A DNA stretch of 39,064 nucleotides from Methanobrevibacter sp. Its GTDB lineage: Archaea > Methanobacteriota > Methanobacteria > Methanobacteriales > Methanobacteriaceae. The translations under genes and the position numbers were made by a program. Below, one piece after another: positions 16,538 through 25,301 of this stretch; within the stretch, counting starts at the first letter, position 1, and every line of letters begins with the position of its first letter. The notes under the pieces are model-generated. The model did no database searches. It was not told the DNA's origin and was given only the letters and a program-made list of their open reading frames with translations. The stretch is from assembly GCF_017432245.1 (NCBI RefSeq), contig NZ_JAFRJO010000015.1:1-39064 (forward strand). The letters run 5' to 3'.

Positions 16538-17521
16538 ATGGCAATAACAAATAGGAATCAATTAATACGAGAAGTTTATCAACTGCTAAACAAAGAGGGC
16601 TTTGAAACATCAAACATCTATGAACAAAGCTGCTTTGATATAGTGGCTCGTAAGAAATTGCTAATTCTACTTTTAAAAGTCCTCGTGAATATCGATAGTA
16701 TAAATGAGTCTCATGTAGAGGAGATTAGACAAATCTCCAACGTTTTCTTAGCAAGCCCAATCATTGTGGGAGTCAAATCCAAAAACCATATCCTTGAAGA
16801 GGATGTTGTCTATGAAAGGCATGGGCTTCCTGCAATTGGCCTTGAAACCTTGAAGAACATGATTGTCTATGACGAATATCCTGAAATTCTTGCAGACCGT
16901 GGAGGATATTATGTTCAAATCAATGGAAATGTATTGAAGGAATACAGAGAGGAATACAACTTATCTTTGAAGGATTTAGCTGATTTGGCACATGTTTCAA
17001 GAGCTACCATGTACAAGTATGAAAATGGAATGGTGAGAGCAAACACTGAAACTGCAATGCTTCTTGAAGAGATTCTAAACACTAAGATCACTCTTGACAT
17101 TGACCTTTTTGAACCTTATCAGGAAGACATTAAGTTAAAGGCAGATACAAGCAACCTAAATCAAACCCAAGGAACAAATGCTCAAAACTTGGCAAAATTA
17201 GGTTTTGGTGTGGTTTCAACCAATAAGAGTCCATTCGATGCACTTGCTAAAGCTGAAATAGCTACAAGAAAGAAAGAGCAAACACCACTCATAGCTAACT
17301 TGAATGTTCAGGATGAGCAGAATACAAAAACATTGAAGAAAATGGCAATCAGCTTAAAGGACCTTTCTCTTGTAACCTCTTCAGACCCATTCTTTGTGCT
17401 TAAGGATGATAAAATCAAGGATTCAATTGATGGAATTCCAGTTATAAAATCATGGGAAATGAAAGAAGTTGAGAATTCCAAGGAGTTCTTAAGGTTGATT
17501 AGAGAAAGAAGAAACAATTAA
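16538..17521 (+). CDS. HTH-type (Cro/C1) transcriptional regulator, euryarchaeal type
   Basis: A 327-residue putative DNA-binding regulator conserved in methanogens. About residues 1-120 form an alpha/beta domain (VYQLLNKEGFETSNIYEQSC, IVARKKLLILLLKVLVNID) that resembles a degenerate restriction-endonuclease-like fold. About residues 128-185 carry a Cro/C1 HTH: LKEYREEYNLSLKDLADLAH with VSRATMYKYENGMVRA. The rest is low in recognisable motifs. The start has GAGG eight bases upstream. The 55-residue membrane protein follows 45 bp downstream. The target genes are unknown. Confidence 0.85.
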   Translation: MAITNRNQLIREVYQLLNKEGFETSNIYEQSCFDIVARKKLLILLLKVLVNIDSINESHVEEIRQISNVFLASPIIVGVKSKNHILEEDVVYERHGLPAIGLETLKNMIVYDEYPEILADRGGYYVQINGNVLKEYREEYNLSLKDLADLAHVSRATMYKYENGMVRANTETAMLLEEILNTKITLDIDLFEPYQEDIKLKADTSNLNQTQGTNAQNLAKLGFGVVSTNKSPFDALAKAEIATRKKEQTPLIANLNVQDEQNTKTLKKMAISLKDLSLVTSSDPFFVLKDDKIKDSIDGIPVIKSWEMKEVENSKEFLRLIRERRNN

Positions 17522-17566
17522 TTAAATTTTTTATTTGAATTAAAATTATCAAATTTAGGTGAAAAT

Positions 17567-17734
17567 ATGGATTTTCAAAAAAATAGAGGATTGATCATTC
17601 TTATTATTGCATTGATATTAGCAGGTATTTTAACTTTTTATGTTGGAGTAAAGAATCCAATTATTTTAGGATTAGGCATTCTTGCAATAATTGTAATCGC
17701 AATTAACATTTATCTTGAAAAGATTAGAAAATAA
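17567..17734 (+). CDS. 55-residue two-helix membrane protein
   Basis: A short gene starting MDFQKNRGLIILIIALIL and ending EKIRK. It has two hydrophobic helices (about residues 8-26 and 31-49) separated by VGVKNP, with charged ends. An AGGTGA ribosome binding site lies five bases before the ATG, which together with clean hydrophobic composition supports translation. It follows the HTH regulator in the same direction and converges on the MTH538-like gene. The function is unknown. Confidence 0.7.
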   Translation: MDFQKNRGLIILIIALILAGILTFYVGVKNPIILGLGILAIIVIAINIYLEKIRK

Positions 17735-17763
17735 ATATTTTAAAAAAAAGAAAAATTGAGGAA

Positions 17764-18192
17764 TTAAGCTTCCTCTTCAATATCACATGGCTTGATCCAC
17801 TCTTCTTCACCATTCACCAAGGTTTGAATTGCATCAATAATGCAATGTGGATTCCAGCCAACAACTGCATCTGCTTTTTCCACTATCTCTTCAACAACGT
17901 ATTCCACACCAAAGGAACGGACAAAAAGCAATGGAATATCATATTCCTGTGATTTGTCAATCAATTCATCACACATGTCCTTGTTTTGATGATAAAGACC
18001 ATACAACAATACAATCACATCTATTTTTTCAAACAAGTCATCATTCAACTCATTGTCTTGAGTATTGTATTCATTCCATTTGAACTCCTTTTGACTGTTT
18101 ATCCTTTCCTTATAAAATTCATATTCATTATAGGAATCAATTCCCTTACTTATAAGAAGATTATAAACCTTATTTTGATTTTCACTTGACAT
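17764..18192 (-). CDS. MTH538-like protein (TIR/flavodoxin-like fold)
   Basis: A 142-residue protein. The second half, FEKIDVIVLLYGLYHQNKDM and VGWNPHCIIDAIQTL (residues 111-125), matches what I recall of Methanothermobacter MTH538, whose fold is CheY/TIR-like and which belongs to the MTH538 TIR-like (ThsB-type) superfamily. Pattern: a hydrophobic strand ending in D, a gly-tyr loop, IPLLFVRSFG, then the VGWN motif. No NAD-hydrolase active-site glutamate could be assigned with confidence. It is alone between the small membrane protein (convergent) and fdhD, so no defence partner such as ThsA is present. Confidence 0.7.
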   Translation of the reverse strand: MSSENQNKVYNLLISKGIDSYNEYEFYKERINSQKEFKWNEYNTQDNELNDDLFEKIDVIVLLYGLYHQNKDMCDELIDKSQEYDIPLLFVRSFGVEYVVEEIVEKADAVVGWNPHCIIDAIQTLVNGEEEWIKPCDIEEEA

Positions 18193-18263
18193 AAAATCAC
18201 TTTATTGAATCAATATAAAATTATAACAATAGTTATATAATAGCTTAAAAAATATAAAAAGAA

Positions 18264-19094
18264 TCATTTATCCAAATTGATTCTTTCTGTTGCAGTGTAA
18301 AGGTTAAATCTGTCACCACGTACAAAACCAACCATAGTGATGTTTCCCTTTTCTGCAATGTCATAACCGGATCCTGCAGGAGCTGCATTTGAAACCAATA
18401 TAGGAATACCTACCCTAACGACTTTTATTAGCATGTCTGCAGGCATTCTTCCACTATAGCACACATAACATTTGGATAAGTCAAATCCAGCCTTAGCTGC
18501 TGCACCGATTACCTTATCAACAGCCACATGACGACTTACATCCTCACGGGTAATGAACTGGTCTCCATAAACCAATTGTGCAACATGAACACTACCAGTC
18601 TCTTGCCATATTTCCGCCTTGGCTGTAAGCCGTTTCATGTTTTCTATAATTTCTGTTGCATTGACAACTAAATCAGATTCAACTGGTTCAACTGTTTTAA
18701 GTTCACTTCTCCATCCCCCTGCACTATCAGACATCACTCCCTGATATTCCAAGAGTCTGCAGGCACAGGCATGTTTAGCTCCACCTTCCTTTTCCTGAAC
18801 CAAATCATCACTTTCAAGGTCAATTTCTGGAGTATGCATATTGACAGTTTTGATGATGACCTTCTTGTCATCGATTTCGATGCTTACAATCTCATCAACA
18901 GATTTGATCAATCCGTCACCTAAGCAATATCCGACGGCGAAATCATCCAAATCTGCAGGATATGTGGAAAATTTACGTGGTTGGAGGAAGTCAATATAGA
19001 AATATATGTTTTCATCCTCAACAGTCTCTTCCTCTACCTTTTCATATTTTCCATTTTCCCATCTGATTGCAGGAATCTTTTTAATGAACTCCAT
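18264..19094 (-). CDS. fdhD: Formate dehydrogenase accessory sulfurtransferase FdhD
   Basis: A 276-residue FdhD, which passes sulfur to the molybdenum/tungsten-pterin cofactor of formate dehydrogenase. Features are the cysteine motif KHACACRLLE (CxC, where many relatives have CxxC), ETGSVHVAQLV, REDVSRHVAVDKVIGAAAKA, YSGRMPADMLIKVVRVGIPI and the C-terminal VGFVRGDRFNLYTATERI. The start at 19094 (MEFIKK) lies six bases after AGGTGAGG; an in-frame GTG is part of that site. It implies growth on formate, with formate dehydrogenase genes elsewhere. Confidence 0.93.
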   Translation of the reverse strand: MEFIKKIPAIRWENGKYEKVEEETVEDENIYFYIDFLQPRKFSTYPADLDDFAVGYCLGDGLIKSVDEIVSIEIDDKKVIIKTVNMHTPEIDLESDDLVQEKEGGAKHACACRLLEYQGVMSDSAGGWRSELKTVEPVESDLVVNATEIIENMKRLTAKAEIWQETGSVHVAQLVYGDQFITREDVSRHVAVDKVIGAAAKAGFDLSKCYVCYSGRMPADMLIKVVRVGIPILVSNAAPAGSGYDIAEKGNITMVGFVRGDRFNLYTATERINLDK

Positions 19095-19227
19095 ATGCCT
19101 CACCTAAAAAAATAAAAATCTAAATAATTATCTTAATTTTAATTTTATCAATATCAATTTCTTAATTTCAATAATTTCTTAATTTTACAATATAAGTTAT
19201 AACAATAGTTATATTTATAAATTTATA

Positions 19228-20043
19228 TTAAATCCTGTCTAAAATGCTGAATGTTTCCTCTGCCTCTCTTTCACTTGCAATGCCGACAGCGACCATATCT
19301 GCAAAATCCAAAGTGTTTAGGAAATTGAAAGCTTCCTCTGGTCTTTGAATTCCAACTGCAAGAATCTTATTGATGATTACCTTTTTGTCAATTTTATCAA
19401 GCATTCCTTTCAATTCTTCCTGCTTATCAGACCTGAAATCAGGAACATCCATCATGTATCCAAGCTTGTTTACTGGAATCATGTAAAAGTCAAACAAGCT
19501 TTTATCTTCAAGAATAGGTGAATCAATTAATTCTTCACTTGTTTTGAAAGGAAAAGAAGTGATTATTCCAGATGGAATTCCAGTGCCATTGATTTCATCC
19601 AATATCTCAGTTATGAAATCCCAGTCATATGTGTCTATAAGGAACTCATCAACAAGCATCACAGAGTTGTCGAATTGAGCAAGATTTTCAATGTCTTCCT
19701 TCCAAGTAGCTTCCATTCTTGCCTGTTCATAATTAGGGAAAACATAATCCACGTCTGTTTTTCCAATTGTGGAAACTGATTGCATTTCAACTCCATTGTC
19801 ACAAGCCATTTTGAATGCCTTAAGGAGACTCTCATTGTTTGCCAAATTAATGGATCTTACTCCACATTCATATGATTTTTCAATTATCTTGCTTACATTG
19901 TTAGGGTTTCTAAGCAAGTCTAAATTATATAAACGAGTCCTATGGCCAAAATAGGCATCTGCAAGAAACGGAGCATTTCCCAAAACTACACGAGGGATTG
20001 ATTTTCCTTTAAATTCTAAATCTTCATTAAAAATAATAAACAC
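19228..20043 (-). CDS. Conserved hypothetical protein, possible aldo/keto-reductase-like barrel
   Basis: A 271-residue protein. The N-terminal VVLGNAPFLADAYFGHRTRL, then SKIIEKSYECGVRSINLANN, and alternating strands and helices suggest a TIM barrel of the aldo/keto reductase type. The catalytic Asp-Tyr-Lys-His set could not be identified, so activity is unknown. The C-terminal VGIQRPEEAFNFLNTLDFAD and VGIASEREAEETFSILD also resemble that family. The frame begins at GTG (20043), with AGG only two bases before; no ATG is available nearby. It stands alone between fdhD and the radical SAM gene. Confidence 0.6.
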   Translation of the reverse strand: MFIIFNEDLEFKGKSIPRVVLGNAPFLADAYFGHRTRLYNLDLLRNPNNVSKIIEKSYECGVRSINLANNESLLKAFKMACDNGVEMQSVSTIGKTDVDYVFPNYEQARMEATWKEDIENLAQFDNSVMLVDEFLIDTYDWDFITEILDEINGTGIPSGIITSFPFKTSEELIDSPILEDKSLFDFYMIPVNKLGYMMDVPDFRSDKQEELKGMLDKIDKKVIINKILAVGIQRPEEAFNFLNTLDFADMVAVGIASEREAEETFSILDRI

Positions 20044-20192
20044 AACCTAATGAAATTGATAATAAATTTATAACTTAAAATAATTTAAATCTAAATAAAA
20101 TTTTAATTGAAATAATTATTATATTTATCGAAAAATAGCTAAAAATAGATAGATTAAAAAAAATTAAAAAAAAATATTAAAAATTTAAAAGA

Positions 20193-21290
20193 TCATTCAT
20201 TTAATATTCTTTCCACTTCGTCCTTGTGCTCGAACAATACGCAGCCACCTTCATGGTCATCCAAAAGGATACCACCATCACGAAGTGAGCGGAACAATTT
20301 TGAATCCAATGCTTCAAGAAGTGAACTGTCTCTAACATTAATATCAGAATACGGAGAAGCAGGACAAGGTTCAGCATCACCATGGGAATTTATATGGAAA
20401 AATCCTCTTCCTGCAGCCAAGCATCCTCCAGATGTCTTTTCATCTCCAGGGAATGATAAGAACAGCATGTCATCATACTCTTTTCTAAGAAGTTCAATCT
20501 CATCTAAAAGCAAATCCCTTTCATCATCACCAGGAGCCAGTTCAACAGTATCCTCATTTACTGGAACATATTCAATGAAAAATATCACTTTGCATCCAAA
20601 ATCCCTTAACTGATTGATATATTCTCTTGAAAGCAGATTGGATAAGTTTCCTTTTGTAAATGTAAGTGAAGCTCCGAAAATTATATTGTTCTTTTTCATC
20701 TGTTCCATTGAATTCAATAGCTGATTGTAAACACCTTCTCCTCTTCTAAGGTCAGTTACCTCTTCGTCTCCTTCAATGGAAAAGATAGGAACGAGGTTTC
20801 TGTTTTCATCAAACAACTTTAAGTAATCATTATTCAACAGGGTTCCATTTGTAAAGATTGGGAATAGGATCTCTGGAAAATTACTTGCTTTTATGATAAC
20901 GTCTTCTCTTATCATTGGCTCTCCACCAGCAAGAACGATAAAGCTTATTCCAAGGTCTTTTGCTTGAGTAAAGATATCTTCCCATTCCTCTCCGCTTAAT
21001 TGATTGAATGGTTCATTGTCATGGCATGCATCATTCGCTCTTGAATAACATCCGGTGCAATGCAAATTGCAGCTGCTTGTAATACTTGCAATTAGGAAAA
21101 TAGGAATATGCTGACCTTCTTTGCTATAGTTTTCCCTAATGGATGTAGCCTTTCTTGTATGCTTTGCAAATTTAGCTAAAAACAAGCTTTCCTTAGGGTT
21201 CTTGAAAGTAGCCTTAATTGCATCCTTAACAATTATTTCTGCTCCTTCAGCAAGATATTCCTCTAAATTAAAATTTTCCTCACTCATCAT
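20193..21290 (-). CDS. Radical SAM protein with SPASM-like C-terminus
   Basis: A 365-residue radical SAM enzyme. The cluster motif is SSCNLHCTGCYSRA (C74, C78, C81, CxxxCxxC), followed by FIVLAGGEPMIREDV (GGEP) and FSIEGDEEVTDLRRGEGVYN. The C-terminal region has GGCLAAGRGFFHINSHGDAEPCP, like the auxiliary cluster region of SPASM/Twitch enzymes. The substrate is unknown. The ATG at 21290 overlaps the stop of the TetR gene as ATGA, so the two are co-translated, and GGTGA lies just before. Control by the upstream TetR regulator is likely. Confidence 0.9.
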   Translation of the reverse strand: MMSEENFNLEEYLAEGAEIIVKDAIKATFKNPKESLFLAKFAKHTRKATSIRENYSKEGQHIPIFLIASITSSCNLHCTGCYSRANDACHDNEPFNQLSGEEWEDIFTQAKDLGISFIVLAGGEPMIREDVIIKASNFPEILFPIFTNGTLLNNDYLKLFDENRNLVPIFSIEGDEEVTDLRRGEGVYNQLLNSMEQMKKNNIIFGASLTFTKGNLSNLLSREYINQLRDFGCKVIFFIEYVPVNEDTVELAPGDDERDLLLDEIELLRKEYDDMLFLSFPGDEKTSGGCLAAGRGFFHINSHGDAEPCPASPYSDINVRDSSLLEALDSKLFRSLRDGGILLDDHEGGCVLFEHKDEVERILNE

Positions 21291-21913
21291 TTCACCTTCA
21301 CACAATCCAATAGGAAGTTTGCATGCTCTTCCGCTTCCTCAAAGAAATTTTCTAATGTACTTTCTGGAATATCATCATATTTTGCACATATTTCAAGAAG
21401 CAAATAAATTGGAAAACTATAATATTCTTTAGCTAAAAGTTCAGGATTGCAATCTTCTCTAATAATACCATTTTCCTTTAAAATACTGAAGAATCCTTTC
21501 CAAAATATCAATGGCTTGACAAGAATCTCATCCTGGAAAAAGAGCCTTATCTTATCATTATGATTCATCTGTATAAAGATTAATTTCCAAATCTTTAGAT
21601 TTCTCTCCTCGCTGAACATTGCCTTGATGGCTTCAGAACCCATATGATAAAATAGTTCGGGATTTTCAATTAGTATGTCATTGTCTTCACTTAAGAGCAA
21701 ATCATTGTTATTTAACAATTCATCATATTCAAAAAGGTTTCTCAAGTAGTCAAATATATCCATCAATATTGCTTCCTTAGATGAATAGTGACTGTATATT
21801 GAACTTTTCCTAATTCCCACTTCCTCTGCAATCTCTCTAAGTGAAACAGAATCATAACCTTTTTTTGAAAACAGGTCTAAAGACACATCAAATATCTTTT
21901 CTTTAGTGTTCAT
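21287..21913 (-). CDS. TetR/AcrR family transcriptional regulator
   Basis: A 208-residue regulator. The N-terminal HTH is typical: FDVSLDLFSKKGYDSVSLRE followed by IAEEVGIRKSSIYSHYSSKE. The ligand-binding half (about residues 60-208) is hydrophobic and divergent, with no recognisable ligand signature. It is the first gene of a two-gene operon with the radical SAM protein. A palindrome immediately upstream is a strong candidate for its own operator, so self-repression is likely. Confidence 0.92.
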   Translation of the reverse strand: MNTKEKIFDVSLDLFSKKGYDSVSLREIAEEVGIRKSSIYSHYSSKEAILMDIFDYLRNLFEYDELLNNNDLLLSEDNDILIENPELFYHMGSEAIKAMFSEERNLKIWKLIFIQMNHNDKIRLFFQDEILVKPLIFWKGFFSILKENGIIREDCNPELLAKEYYSFPIYLLLEICAKYDDIPESTLENFFEEAEEHANFLLDCVKVK

Positions 21914-21922
21914 ATTACCTAC

Positions 21923-21936
21923 CTACCGTTCGGTAG
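21923..21936 (-). promoter_or_regulatory. TetR operator palindrome
   Basis: CTACCG-TT-CGGTAG, a perfect 6-2-6 inverted repeat of unusually high GC for this spacer, 10 bp upstream of the tetR start. It is flanked on the minus strand by the TATA-like AAAATATATAA (about 21937-21947), so it sits between TATA box and start codon, where binding would block transcription. TACCG/CGGTA half-sites are common in TetR-family operators. Confidence 0.8.
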
Positions 21937-22038
21937 TTATATATTTTGAAGTGATTACTTATAAATTTAATGATTTGAAAAAAGCTTTAAGAAAAGATGA
22001 AAAAAGTTAAAGAATTATAAAAAAAGATAAAAAGAGAA

Positions 22039-22380
22039 TTAATCCTCTTTTTCAATTACAACAGCAGTACCATATGCTAAAACTTCTTGCATGTTTTGGG
22101 AAATGCTGTCTGAATCCATTCTCATGGTGATGATTGCATTTGCACCTAATTCCTTAGCGTGTTGAATGCAACGATTAATTGATTCATCTCTGGATTCTTC
22201 CATCATTGAAACGTATTGCTTGATTTCTCCACCTAACAATCCTTTCAATCCTGCACCAATGTCTCCACCAATACCACGTGCACGTACGGTCAAGCCGTAT
22301 ACGAATCCTTTTTCTTCTACAATCTTGTATCCCGGAATATGATCTGAACTTGCAATTGGAAATTCTTCAATACTTACCAT
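22039..22380 (-). CDS. YbjQ/UPF0145 family protein
   Basis: A 113-residue protein of the YbjQ (UPF0145) family. It has the features SSDHIPGYKIVEEKGFVYGL, VRARGIGGDIGAGLKGLLGG, RCIQHAKELGANAIITMRMD and the final YGTAVVIEK. The family forms pentameric rings in solved structures, and its biochemical role is not settled. It is transcribed away from serA. Confidence 0.9.
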   Translation of the reverse strand: MVSIEEFPIASSDHIPGYKIVEEKGFVYGLTVRARGIGGDIGAGLKGLLGGEIKQYVSMMEESRDESINRCIQHAKELGANAIITMRMDSDSISQNMQEVLAYGTAVVIEKED

Positions 22381-22747
22381 TTTAAAACCTCACATTATTT
22401 TTCTAGATTAACCGAAGTTAACTTATAATACTATAGAGTCATTAAATATATAAATCTTATTAATGAAATTTGAATGCTGAGATTTGAAGTAAATTAAAAT
22501 GAATGAAAAAACACATAAAGAATTGGAAAAGATACAAATGAAAATGAACCTAGTTTACAAATGTTTTAAATATTATGTAAACAATACATAATATATTATA
22601 AGGTACTTCGTATGAAACCCTATAAAATATATTTTCCAAAAACTAGATTTACTATTCTGCGAAGTACCTTTATAATTATCATTAATTTTAATCTCAATCA
22701 ATATATTAAAATTACATAATTTATTTCAAATAAAAAACGGTGAAATA
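22381..22747. other. 367-bp divergent spacer upstream of serA
   Basis: Apart from the long inverted repeat at 22600-22670, it holds the serA ribosome binding site (CGGTGAAATA) and A/T-rich DNA with TATA-like stretches on both sides. No gene was seen. Confidence 0.5.
22600..22670. repeat. Long-looped inverted repeat upstream of serA
   Basis: AAGGTACTTCG (22600-22610) and its exact complement CGAAGTACCTT (22660-22670) enclose 49 bp. Beyond them, TATA on both sides extends the symmetry with a one-base shift. The 11-bp stems contain the only GC-rich words of this spacer. It ends 77 bp before the serA start. It could be a transcribed stem, a paired regulator site or the ends of a small mobile element remnant. 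Confidence 0.7.
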
Positions 22748-24322
22748 ATGAAAGCATTAGTCGCAGATGCAATAAATGAAAAAGGTATTGAAAACTTAAA
22801 AGAAGTTTGTGAAGTTGTAGTGGATACAAGCATTACCCCTGAAGAGTTACTTGAAACCATTGGTGAATATGATGCAATTCTCATAAGAAGCAGAACCAAA
22901 TTGCCTGCTGAAGTCATTGAAAAGGCAGACAATCTTAAGATCATTGCAAGAGCAGGTGTAGGTGTAGACAACGTTGACGTAAATGCAGCTACCCAAAAAG
23001 GTATTATGGTAGTTAATGCACCTGAATCTACTTCAATCACTGTAGCAGAACACACAATGGGACTCATCTTAAGCACTATCCGTAAAATAGCTATTGCTGA
23101 CAAGTCAACCAAAGCAGGAAAATGGGAGAAAAAGGCATTCATGGGTATGGAACTTAGAAACAAGACCCTTGGTGTAATTGGTATGGGAAGAATCGGATCC
23201 CAAGTTGTAAACAGATGTAAGGCATTTGAAATGGATGCAATTGCATACGACCCATATTTACCTCCTGAAGTTGCTAAAAACATGGGCGTTGAATTATACG
23301 AAAACATTGAAGATGTATTGACCAGAGCAGATGTAATTACAATTCACGTTCCACTCACTCCTGAAACTGAACACTCAATTTCAACTGAACAATTCAAATT
23401 GATGAAAGACACTGCACTTATCTTCAACTGTGCACGTGGAGGAATCATTGACGAAGATGCATTATACGATGCATTGGTAAATGGAGAAATCCTCGGAGCA
23501 GGGCTTGATGTATACGAAGAGGAACCTGCAAAAGAAAACAAATTGTTCGAATTGGACAATATAGTATGTACTCCTCACATTGCAGCATCCACCAAAGAGG
23601 CACAAAGGGATGCAGCTATCATTGTAGCAAATGAAGTAATTACCTTATTCAAAGGAGACATGCCTAAAAACGTAATCAACATGCCTCGTATGAACAACAG
23701 CGAATTTGAAGAAACCAACAATTACTTAGAACTTTGTGAAAAATTAGGAAGCTTCATTTCCCAATCTGCAAGCAGCCCAATCAAAAAATTGGAAATCACT
23801 TACAAAGGTGAAATCGCTAAACTTCCAAATAGGGAATTGTTCACAAGAACCATCTTGCAAGGTATCTTAAACCCAATCACTGAAACTGCAGTAAACGCTG
23901 TAAACGCAACCACTGTTGCAAAATCAAGAGGAATCAGCATCACTGAAGCTGTAAGCGATGACAGCGAAGGTTACGAAACCATGATTAAGGTTACTGCAAA
24001 AACCAAAGCAGGTCAAATGTCTGCAGACGGTACCTACTTGCACGAACCTAAGATCATTAAGGTCAATGGCTACTGGGTAGATGTAAAACCTGAAGGAAAC
24101 ATGTTCATTGCAAAATACAAGGATATCCCAGGCAGTATTGGTGCAATCGGTACCAAGTTCGGTGAACAGAACATCAACATCGGTATCATGCAAGTTGGAA
24201 GAGACTCCTCCGGTGGAGAAGCTATCATGATTCTCACTTTAGATGAACCGGCTACTAAAGAAGCTGTTGAAGAGATTAAACAATTAGAAAACGTTTATGA
24301 TGCAACCAGCTTAACACTTTAA
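22748..24322 (+). CDS. serA: D-3-phosphoglycerate dehydrogenase
   Basis: A 524-residue SerA, the first enzyme of serine synthesis from 3-phosphoglycerate (NAD-dependent). It shows the NAD site [20 protein letters not shown], the catalytic Arg in [14 protein letters not shown], and the catalytic His in [13 protein letters not shown]. An intervening allosteric-substrate-binding domain (about 315-445) and a C-terminal ACT domain ([20 protein letters not shown]) suggest feedback by serine. The length matches the long SerA form. It is a single-gene transcript with its own promoter region and a strong terminator. Confidence 0.97.
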   Translation: MKALVADAINEKGIENLKEVCEVVVDTSITPEELLETIGEYDAILIRSRTKLPAEVIEKADNLKIIARAGVGVDNVDVNAATQKGIMVVNAPESTSITVAEHTMGLILSTIRKIAIADKSTKAGKWEKKAFMGMELRNKTLGVIGMGRIGSQVVNRCKAFEMDAIAYDPYLPPEVAKNMGVELYENIEDVLTRADVITIHVPLTPETEHSISTEQFKLMKDTALIFNCARGGIIDEDALYDALVNGEILGAGLDVYEEEPAKENKLFELDNIVCTPHIAASTKEAQRDAAIIVANEVITLFKGDMPKNVINMPRMNNSEFEETNNYLELCEKLGSFISQSASSPIKKLEITYKGEIAKLPNRELFTRTILQGILNPITETAVNAVNATTVAKSRGISITEAVSDDSEGYETMIKVTAKTKAGQMSADGTYLHEPKIIKVNGYWVDVKPEGNMFIAKYKDIPGSIGAIGTKFGEQNINIGIMQVGRDSSGGEAIMILTLDEPATKEAVEEIKQLENVYDATSLTL

Positions 24323-24345
24323 GTGGAATATTAAAAAACAGTTCA

Positions 24346-24386
24346 ATTAGAATTCATTGGAATTCTAATCTTTTTTTCTTTTTTTA
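24346..24386 (+). terminator. serA terminator
   Basis: ATTAGAATTC-ATTG-GAATTCTAAT is a perfect 10-bp stem with a 4-base loop, followed by C and a run of T residues interrupted once. It lies 24 bp after the serA stop. Confidence 0.88.
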
Positions 24387-24468
24387 AAATTTTAAAAATA
24401 GCAATTAAATCTTATTTTCTTTTTATAAAAATTAATAAAAATAAAGATAAATTTTTTTTGACTTGTGA

Positions 24469-25254
24469 TTACTCATCATCCTCTTCGAGGAATTTATTTG
24501 AAACTCCTTTTAAAATAGGCTTTCCATCTCTGAATTCTATTACAAGACCTAATTTAGGACTTTGACCATTGATGCGCTCTCCACCTATTTCAACAACAGT
24601 CGGATTCAAGTCAATAGCTCCCAAATCCTCATCGGAAATGTTGTATGAATCATAAGAATCAGTAAATTCATGTGAATACTTATTGGTCTTTTCCCTATCA
24701 TCATCGAAGTAGGATAAATCCTTATCCAAATCAAAGAATGAAGGACTAAGGTCTTTACCATCCATTTCATCAATCTCTTCCTTGATTTGCTTTAAGTCCT
24801 CAAGCATCAAATCCTTGTTCTCATCCCTAAAGCTTCCAACTTCAAAGCCAACTGGCTCTCCATAAGCGTTATAAGCTTTCATAGTCTCTAAACTGTATGG
24901 TTCACAGACAATCATGTGGAATGGACCGTGCTTTGAGAATGTTATCAAATCTGCATGGGAAGGATTTGCATTGTTCCCTGGATGGGAATGTACAGAACCC
25001 CATTTTTTCTGATTAGGTGGGATCATCCAGTCATTAAAGCTTGCGCTTGTATGGGACCTTTCACCTGGCAAGAACAATAATCCAGTGATATATAGAACAT
25101 TATCCTTAACATGCCCGTCAAGCATTGCTAAAAATTCATTGGGATATGATTTTTTAGAATAGAACACTACAGAATCAATCACTCCCTGATCAACACAGAC
25201 CTTCTTGAATTGATTCCTTTCATTCATTTTAGATACCAAATCTTCAAATCCCAT
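24469..25254 (-). CDS. JAMM/Mov34 (MPN+) metalloprotease-like protein
   Basis: A 261-residue protein whose first 130 residues form a JAMM domain with the complete zinc motif: E40 in YPNEFLAML, H89 and H91 in GSVHSHPG, S99 and D102 in NPSHADLITF. Archaeal JAMM enzymes cleave ubiquitin-like (SAMP) conjugates, but the target here is unknown. The C-terminal half is acidic, low in complexity (SYFDDDREKTNKYSHEFTDS) and ends in a short beta-rich segment. It lies 47 bp downstream of the Thg1 gene, probably as the last gene of the operon. Confidence 0.9.
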   Translation of the reverse strand: MGFEDLVSKMNERNQFKKVCVDQGVIDSVVFYSKKSYPNEFLAMLDGHVKDNVLYITGLLFLPGERSHTSASFNDWMIPPNQKKWGSVHSHPGNNANPSHADLITFSKHGPFHMIVCEPYSLETMKAYNAYGEPVGFEVGSFRDENKDLMLEDLKQIKEEIDEMDGKDLSPSFFDLDKDLSYFDDDREKTNKYSHEFTDSYDSYNISDEDLGAIDLNPTVVEIGGERINGQSPKLGLVIEFRDGKPILKGVSNKFLEEDDE

Positions 25255-25301
25255 AATATCACTTCAAATCATTAAAAAAATAGTTAGCATAATAATTGAA
25301 T

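Noticed and set aside
22726-23307. 193-codon minus-strand frame opposite serA
   Set aside because: SerA is complete and unambiguous on the plus strand; the antisense frame has no ribosome binding site and shadow-like composition.
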